Positions 58,894 through 64,000 of a stretch of DNA of 64,000 nt are shown here, in pieces; within the stretch, counting starts at the first letter, position 1; the number at the start of each line of letters is the position of its first letter. Location of the stretch: assembly GCA_046046245.1 (NCBI GenBank), contig JBJOKE010000040.1, positions 1 through 64,000 of the forward strand, given 5' to 3'. The notes beneath the pieces were generated by a model. That model was not told where the DNA came from. It searched no databases and was given only the letters and a program-made list of their open reading frames with translations. The position numbers were made by a program, and so were the translations under genes. This stretch comes from UBA4615 sp046046245 (GTDB lineage Bacteria; Pseudomonadota; Gammaproteobacteria; Burkholderiales; Burkholderiaceae_E).

Positions 58894-60003
58894 TCAGGCG
58901 AGCCCGCCGCCCTGCCCGAGCGGTCCGGTCAGCAGCGTCTTCACCGGCCGCGGCAGCGGCGCGTCGGCCGCCTCGTCGAGCGGCAGCCAGAGATGATCGA
59001 CGGGTGCGGCGGGCGGCGCGTCGCCGGCGAGCATCGCCGACCAGACCCGGGCGCGGAGCCGGAAGTGCGTGAACGCGTGACGGACCTCGGCGAGCGGCTC
59101 GGGCACGTCGACGGGCGCCGGCAGCCCGGCCGCGGCGATCCACGCGCGGGCATCGTCCACCCCGAGCACCGGCGCGTCCGCCGACGGCGCCGCCAGCTCC
59201 GGCAGGCTCCAGAGCCCGCCCCAGAGCCCGCTCGCCGGCCGACGCTCGAGCAGCACCGCGCCGCCGGCGCGCAGCATCAGCCAGTGCGCGACGCGGGTGC
59301 CGGTCGGCTTCGCCGGCCGCGGTGTGGGCAGCGCGGCGACCCGGCCCAGCCGGCGCGCCTCGCACAGCCCGGCTGCCGGGCACGCGTCGCAGCGCGGCCG
59401 CGTGCGCACGCAGACGGTGGCGCCGAGGTCCATCACCGCCTGCGTGTAGGTCTCGATCCGCCCGTCGCCGGGTTCGGGCAGCTCCCGGCCGGCGATCGAC
59501 CACAGCCGCTGCTCGACCGCCCGCTCGCCGGGGAAGCCCTCGACCGCGAACACGCGGCACAGGACCCGCTTCACGTTGCCGTCGAGGATCGCCACCGGCG
59601 TGCCGCGCGAGAACGCGGCGATCGCGGCGGCGGTCGAACGGCCGATGCCGGGCAGGGCCTCGAGGGCGGCCGGCTCGGTCGGGAACGCGCTGCCGTGCCG
59701 CTCGACGACGGCGCGCGCGGCCGCGTGCAGGTTGCGCGCGCGCGAGTAGTAGCCGAGCCCGCTCCAGTGCCGCAGCACCGCGTCGATCGGCGCCCCCGCC
59801 AGGGTCGCGACGTCGGGGAAGTCCGCGAGGAAGCGCTCGTAGTAGCCGAGCACCGTCGAGACCTGCGTCTGCTGCAGCATGATCTCCGAGACCCAGATGC
59901 GGTACGGGTCGCGGGTCCGCTGCCAGGGCAGGTCGTGACGTCCCGCGCGGCGCTGCCAGTCGACGAGCGCGCGGGCGAGCGCCCCGGGCGCCGCCGTGCT
60001 CAA
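58894..60003 (-). CDS. mutY: Adenine DNA glycosylase
   Basis: Base-excision repair enzyme removing A mispaired with 8-oxo-G. 369 residues from TTG 60003, supported by the TTGA overlap with the dynamin-like gene stop. HhH glycosylase core: WVSEIMLQQTQVSTVLGYY (catalytic Glu), LEALPGIGRSTAAAIAAF, DGNVKRVLCRV (catalytic Asp), and the 4Fe-4S loop C-x6-C-x2-C-x5-C (CVRTRPRCDACPAAGLC). A C-terminal NUDIX-like recognition domain follows (about 240-369). TTG is rare but no other start fits. Confidence 0.95.
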   Translation of the reverse strand: MSTAAPGALARALVDWQRRAGRHDLPWQRTRDPYRIWVSEIMLQQTQVSTVLGYYERFLADFPDVATLAGAPIDAVLRHWSGLGYYSRARNLHAAARAVVERHGSAFPTEPAALEALPGIGRSTAAAIAAFSRGTPVAILDGNVKRVLCRVFAVEGFPGERAVEQRLWSIAGRELPEPGDGRIETYTQAVMDLGATVCVRTRPRCDACPAAGLCEARRLGRVAALPTPRPAKPTGTRVAHWLMLRAGGAVLLERRPASGLWGGLWSLPELAAPSADAPVLGVDDARAWIAAAGLPAPVDVPEPLAEVRHAFTHFRLRARVWSAMLAGDAPPAAPVDHLWLPLDEAADAPLPRPVKTLLTGPLGQGGGLA

Positions 60004-61952
60004 GCGGTGACCGCGGCCTCGTCGGCCGGCGACTCCCTGCGCTCGAGCACGCCGACAACCTCGCGCGCGAGTGCCTGCAGCGCGGTGATCTGGCCCTCGA
60101 CCGCGCCGCGCCCCTCGTGCAGCTCGGCGATGCGCGCATCGAGCTGGCCGCTCGCCTGCATGACCCGATGGACTGAGTCGAGCCGGCGCTTGAGCTGCTG
60201 CTGGTGTTCGCGGACCTGTCCTTCGATCGGCGCGAGCACCGCGCGCAGCCAGCTCTCGAGGTCGCGCCCCGCCTTCTCGTAGACGTCGCGGATCCGGACC
60301 GCCACCGACTCGAAGAAGCGCCGCGTCAGCGCCCACTTCTCGGTGGTCACCAGGCTGAGGGCGCCGAAGTGGCGCTCGAACAGCGCCTCGATGCGCTCGA
60401 GCTCGGCGACGAAGGGCTGCGTCGCGAACGGCAGCGGCTGGCCGAGCGTGAAGCCGTGCTCGCGGTTGAAGCTGCCGTACATCGCGGTCATCAGCGCCGA
60501 CACCTCCTGCACGTGGCCGTCGAGGCGCACGAGGTCGGCGCGGGCCGCGGCGAGCAGGCTCGCCATGCCCTCGCGCAGGCCGGTCGAGAGCCGGCTCTCG
60601 CGCATGCGGTCGCGCGCCTCGCGGACGTGGCCCTTCAGCCGGTCGACTCCCACCGTCGCGTGGATCGCCTCCTGGTGACGGCCGAACACCCTGCGCAGCG
60701 CCTGCAGCCTGCGCAGGCTGCGCTCGAACTCCGCGCGCTCGCCCCGGATGCGGCGCGCCATCTGCTCGATCGCGCCGCGGTTCTTGCCGCGCAGCCCGTC
60801 GAGCTCGAAGGCCTGCTCGACGAGGTTGCGGCGACGCGCCGAGAGCAGCGCGTGCACGACCGAGTGCGCCTCGTCGAACTCGCGCCGGACCACCTCGCGG
60901 ACGATCGCCTGCTGCTGCGGCACCAGCTCGCGCGACAGCGCGCGCTCGAGCTCGGGCAGCCGGCTGCGCGCGAGCAGCGCGGCATCGCGGCGGATCTTGG
61001 CCGCGAGCCCCTTCTGCGCCGAGACCGGGAAGATCCGCTGCGCCGGCAGCTGCAGCGTGCGCGACACCGAGGCCACCTGGCCCTCGATCTCGCGATCGAT
61101 CTCGGCCGGCGTCTTCAGCTCGTCCCAGAGGCCGTCGATCTTGTTGAGGACGACGAGGCGGCCCGAGCGGTGCGCGGGGCTGATGCGGTCGCGCCAGACC
61201 TCGATGTCGCTGCGCGTCACGCCCGCGTCGGCGGCGAGCACGAACAGGACCGCGTGAGCGCTCGGGATCAGGTTCAGCGTCAGCTCGGGCTCCGCGCCGA
61301 TCGCGTTGAGCCCGGGCGTGTCGATCACCACCAGACCGGTCTCGAGCAGCGGATGCGGGATGTTGACCACCGCGTGCCGCCAGCAGGAGACCTCGATCAT
61401 GTCGGCGTCGTCGGGCGCGATCGGCGAGGTCGGGTCCTCGGCGTCGAAGAGTCCCATCAGGATCGCGTCCTCGACCGACACGCGCTTGGTCTCGCGCACG
61501 CATTCGAAGGCGATCTTCAGGCTCTCGACGTCGCGCGGGTCGATCGGCACCGAGCGCCATTCCTCGGGCGACTGGCGGAGCTCGGCCACCGATGCGTCGC
61601 GCAGCCGCGTCTCGATCGGCAGCAGCCGGATGCCCGGCGGCTGGGCGGGATCCCAGAGCAGCTCGGTCGGGCACATCGTGGTCCGCCCGGCCGACGAGGG
61701 CAGCACGCGCTGGCCGTAATCGGCGAAGAACATCGCGTTGATCAGCTCGGACTTGCCGCGGGAGAACTCCGCGACGAAGGCGACGGACATGCGGTCGTCG
61801 CGCAGCCGGTCGAGCAGGCGGGCGAGCCGGGCCTGCAGCGTCGCGTCGGCCAGCCCCGCCTCGGCGAGCCAGCGGCCATAGCGGCCGATGACGGCGGCGA
61901 GCTCGCTGCGCCAAGCGCCGTATTCGCGGATCCGCTCGTTGAAGCCGCTCAT
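60000..61952 (-). CDS. Bacterial dynamin-like GTPase
   Basis: 650 residues from ATG 61952 (MSGFNERIREYGAWRSEL). Large GTPase of the dynamin superfamily: G1 EFSRGKSE (62-69, preceded by Ala where Gly is usual), G2-like TTMCPTEL, G3 DTPGLN, G4 NKIDGL, then a long helical stalk/middle and effector part (about 330-640) with LSTGLREGMASLL. Family members remodel or repair membranes, or act in chromosome segregation (CrfC-like). No strong membrane segment is seen. It is coupled to mutY downstream and lies 98 bp after mutM upstream. Confidence 0.88.
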   Translation of the reverse strand: MSGFNERIREYGAWRSELAAVIGRYGRWLAEAGLADATLQARLARLLDRLRDDRMSVAFVAEFSRGKSELINAMFFADYGQRVLPSSAGRTTMCPTELLWDPAQPPGIRLLPIETRLRDASVAELRQSPEEWRSVPIDPRDVESLKIAFECVRETKRVSVEDAILMGLFDAEDPTSPIAPDDADMIEVSCWRHAVVNIPHPLLETGLVVIDTPGLNAIGAEPELTLNLIPSAHAVLFVLAADAGVTRSDIEVWRDRISPAHRSGRLVVLNKIDGLWDELKTPAEIDREIEGQVASVSRTLQLPAQRIFPVSAQKGLAAKIRRDAALLARSRLPELERALSRELVPQQQAIVREVVRREFDEAHSVVHALLSARRRNLVEQAFELDGLRGKNRGAIEQMARRIRGERAEFERSLRRLQALRRVFGRHQEAIHATVGVDRLKGHVREARDRMRESRLSTGLREGMASLLAAARADLVRLDGHVQEVSALMTAMYGSFNREHGFTLGQPLPFATQPFVAELERIEALFERHFGALSLVTTEKWALTRRFFESVAVRIRDVYEKAGRDLESWLRAVLAPIEGQVREHQQQLKRRLDSVHRVMQASGQLDARIAELHEGRGAVEGQITALQALAREVVGVLERRESPADEAAVTA

Positions 61953-62050
61953 CGAATTCGTGCGATCCGCAGGGGTTCTGCCGGGCGCTGTCGGCGAAGT
62001 GCCGGAGTCCGCGGCGAGGGTAGCACAGGGCCTCGCGCGGCCGGCCCCGA

Positions 62051-62872
62051 TCAGGTCTGGCAGCGGGGGCACCAGTAGGTGGCGCGCTGCTGGTGCCGCG
62101 CCGTGCGGACCGGCGTGGCGCAGGACCGGCAGGGCGCGCCCGCGCGGTCGTAGACGAAGCACTCGAGCTGGAAGTAGCCGCTCGCGCCCTCGCTCGAGAC
62201 GAAGTCGCGCAGCGTGCTGCCGCCGGCGGCGATCGCGGCCGACAGCGTCGCGCGGATCGCGGCGGCGAGCCGCTCGTAGCGCGCGAGGGAGATCCGGTGC
62301 GCGGGCGTCGCGGGCCGGATGCCGGCGCGGAACAGGCTCTCGGAGGCGTAGATGTTGCCCACGCCGACCACCACCGTGCCCGACAGCAGCAGCTGCTTGA
62401 TCGCGACGCGACGCCCGCGGGTGGCCGCGTGCATCAGCGCGCCGCCGAACGCGTCGTCGAACGGCTCGATGCCCAGCGACGCGAGCAGCGGGTGGGCGGC
62501 CGGCGGGCCGGCGTCCGCGTCGTGCCACAGCACGGCACCGAAGCGGCGCGGGTCGTTGAGGCGAAGCAGGCCGCCGTCGAAGACCAGGTCGAGGTGGTCG
62601 TGCGGCCGCAGCGGCGCGTCGGTGCGCGCCCAGGCGATCGTGCCCGACATGCCGAGGTGCACGATCAGCCAGCCGTGGTCGAAGGCCAGCAGCAGGTACT
62701 TGCCGCGCCGTTCGACGGCGCGCAGCGACCGTCCGGCGAGACGCTCGTGGAGGTCCTCGGGGATCGGCCAGCGCAGCGCCGGTGCACGGCGCACGACCGC
62801 CGCGACCGTCCGGCCGACGGCGGTCGCCGCCAGCCCGCTGCGGACCACTTCGACCTCGGGCAGTTCGGGCAT
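62051..62872 (-). CDS. mutM: Formamidopyrimidine-DNA glycosylase
   Basis: Excises 8-oxo-G and formamidopyrimidines; the first half of the GO repair system with MutY. 273 residues from ATG 62872: N-terminal PELPEVEVV with catalytic Pro2 and Glu3, the conserved Lys in RRGKYLLL, VGNIYASESLFRAGI, and a C-terminal zinc finger C-x2-C ... C-x2-C (CRSC and CPRC). No Shine-Dalgarno is obvious. It is divergent from the TPR lipoprotein gene. Confidence 0.97.
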   Translation of the reverse strand: MPELPEVEVVRSGLAATAVGRTVAAVVRRAPALRWPIPEDLHERLAGRSLRAVERRGKYLLLAFDHGWLIVHLGMSGTIAWARTDAPLRPHDHLDLVFDGGLLRLNDPRRFGAVLWHDADAGPPAAHPLLASLGIEPFDDAFGGALMHAATRGRRVAIKQLLLSGTVVVGVGNIYASESLFRAGIRPATPAHRISLARYERLAAAIRATLSAAIAAGGSTLRDFVSSEGASGYFQLECFVYDRAGAPCRSCATPVRTARHQQRATYWCPRCQT

Positions 62873-62926
62873 TCGCGGCGTGGGGAAAGGGGCGCGCCGA
62901 GCGGCGGAGAACGCGCCGGCACGCGG

Positions 62927-62955
62927 TTGCCCGGCAGTGTAATCCAGCCTAACAT
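62927..62955 (+). promoter_or_regulatory. Candidate promoter of the TPR lipoprotein gene
   Basis: TTGCCC (62927-62932), 17-nt spacer, TAACAT (62950-62955), then 6 nt (CGCCGC) before the ATG. Each hexamer matches the sigma-70 consensus at 4 of 6 positions. The predicted transcription start coincides with the A of ATG. Confidence 0.45.
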
Positions 62956-62961
62956 CGCCGC

Positions 62962-64000
62962 ATGAAAGCAGTCATCGCGCTGGCCGCGGCCCTGGTCGCG
63001 GCCGCCGCGTCGGGGTGCGCGACGCAGGGTCCGGCCGCGACGCCCCGGCCGACCGCGGACGCCTCCTCGCCGCCCCCGTCCACCGCCCAGCGGCCGCCCC
63101 CGCGTCCCGCTGTCGTCGTGCGCACCGAGGCCTCGGCTGCCGACGCCGAGGGCGCGCTGCCCGCGGTCGATCTGTCGCCGCAGCTGATGTTCCAGCTGCT
63201 CGCGGCCGACCTCGCAGCGCAGCGCGGCGAGCTCGGCTCGGCCTGGTCCACCTACATGTCCGCCGCCCGCAGCACGCGGGACCCGCGGATCGCGCGCCGC
63301 GCGGCCGAGGTCGCCATCGGCGCGCGCGCGATCGACGAGGCGATCCAGTCCGCGCAGCTGTGGCGCGAGCTCTCGCCCGACTCGCGCGCGGCCGCACAGA
63401 TGCTCGAGACGCTGTGGCTCGGCGCGGGCCGCGTCAGGGACGTCGAGCCCCTGCTCGCCGATCGGCTCGCGAAGGCGCGCGCCGACGGCACGCTGCCGGC
63501 GGCCTACGCGCAGCTCCAGCGCTCGCTGTCGCGGGTTCAGGACCGCGGCGCCGCATGGCAGGCCGTGCAGCGGCTGTCCGCGCCCGACGTGAACGTGCCC
63601 GCCGCGCGGCTGGTGCGCGCGCATTTCGCCGCCGCCGCCGAGGACTGGCCGGCCGCGGCCGCCGAGTCGCGCGAGGCGATGCGCCTCGCGCCCGACGACG
63701 AGGACGCGGTCATCGCGGCCGCGCGCAACCTGCACCGGCTCCCCGATGCCAAGGCCGAGGCGCTGTCGATCCTCGAGCGGCACCTGCAGCGCCAGCCGAT
63801 GTCGATCGAGGCGCGCTACGCCTACGCGCGGCTGCTGCTCGCCGACCAGCGCAACGACGAGGCGCGCGCGCAGCTCGAGCGCGCGCTCGCGCAGCGGCCC
63901 GACACGCCCGCCGTGCTGCTGAGCCTCGCGCAGCTCGCCTACCAGGGCAAGCAGCCCGAGGACGCGACCCGCTACCTGCGGCGCTACGTCGACCTGCCGC
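62962..64000 (+). CDS. TPR-repeat lipoprotein (C-terminus cut by window edge)
   Basis: At least 346 residues from ATG 62962 (MKAVIALAAALVAAAASGC). The lipobox AASGC puts the lipid on Cys19. A Pro-rich linker (about 25-50) is followed by helical tetratricopeptide-type repeats (for example about 75-100, 240-265, 300-345). Function unknown; such proteins often scaffold outer-membrane complexes. In Burkholderiales the next genes are usually lolB and ispE. The frame runs off the right edge. Confidence 0.9.
   Translation, partial: MKAVIALAAALVAAAASGCATQGPAATPRPTADASSPPPSTAQRPPPRPAVVVRTEASAADAEGALPAVDLSPQLMFQLLAADLAAQRGELGSAWSTYMSAARSTRDPRIARRAAEVAIGARAIDEAIQSAQLWRELSPDSRAAAQMLETLWLGAGRVRDVEPLLADRLAKARADGTLPAAYAQLQRSLSRVQDRGAAWQAVQRLSAPDVNVPAARLVRAHFAAAAEDWPAAAAESREAMRLAPDDEDAVIAAARNLHRLPDAKAEALSILERHLQRQPMSIEARYAYARLLLADQRNDEARAQLERALAQRPDTPAVLLSLAQLAYQGKQPEDATRYLRRYVDLP

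Overview
This 64 kb window comes from a very GC-rich (roughly 70 %) betaproteobacterium, most probably order Burkholderiales. The evidence is the gene order petABC-sspA, the block murA-hisGDCBHAFIE-hinT-tatABC, mlaFEDACB beside an ABC-2 exporter and bolA, kdsD-kdsC-lptC-lptA-lptB-rpoN-hpf-ptsN-hprK-rapZ, and mutY/mutM near a TPR lipoprotein gene. The window is densely coding chromosome. I found no rRNA, tRNA, CRISPR array, insertion sequence or phage gene.

Layout. 1-3.7 kb: sspA (cut by the left edge) and the cytochrome bc1 genes petC, petB and petA on the minus strand, with a rho-independent terminator between petC and sspA. 4.0-6.5 kb: mscL, a Nif3-family gene and a DegS-like protease; the last two are divergent and may share the CATG in their start codons. 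6.5-17.5 kb: histidine/urocanate utilisation (hutF, hutI, an orphan PAS histidine kinase coupled to hutI, hutG, hutD, hutU, the repressor hutC) followed by a NitT/TauT-type ABC importer. No hutH (histidase) is present. 17.5-29.4 kb: a Tat-exported cyclase-family hydrolase, a CobW-family GTPase, a three-gene SGNH lipoprotein/acyltransferase/periplasmic cluster, a 1186-residue indolepyruvate:ferredoxin oxidoreductase, a second orphan PAS kinase, a cytochrome c with an FNR-like box upstream, and a short-chain dehydrogenase. The 6.5-29.4 kb stretch looks like an accessory block set into an otherwise conserved superblock.

29.4-39.4 kb: tatCBA, hinT, the complete distal his operon through hisG, and murA, all on the minus strand and mostly tightly packed or overlapping. 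39.4-45.5 kb: bolA, an ABC-2 exporter pair, and the whole retrograde phospholipid transport system (mlaB, C, A, D, E, F). 45.5-57.3 kb: a KefB-like antiporter, then, divergently, Kdo synthesis (kdsD, kdsC), LPS export (lptC, A, B), sigma-54 (rpoN), hibernation factor, ptsN, hprK, rapZ, a Lon-N-domain protein and an SDR. 57.3-64 kb: a DUF945-type protein, mutY, a dynamin-like GTPase, mutM, and a TPR lipoprotein cut by the right edge.

Points most worth a second look: a sigma-54-type GG-N10-GC element inside the 3' end of lptB, upstream of rpoN and lying in a run of T-ending codons unusual for this genome; several genes with no Shine-Dalgarno whose ATG sits about 6 nt after a -10-like hexamer (possible leaderless mRNAs), hutC being the clearest, with an operator-like dyad over the -10; a 13-bp hairpin that buries the GTG start of an ABC permease; and the uncharacterised SGNH/acyltransferase cluster.
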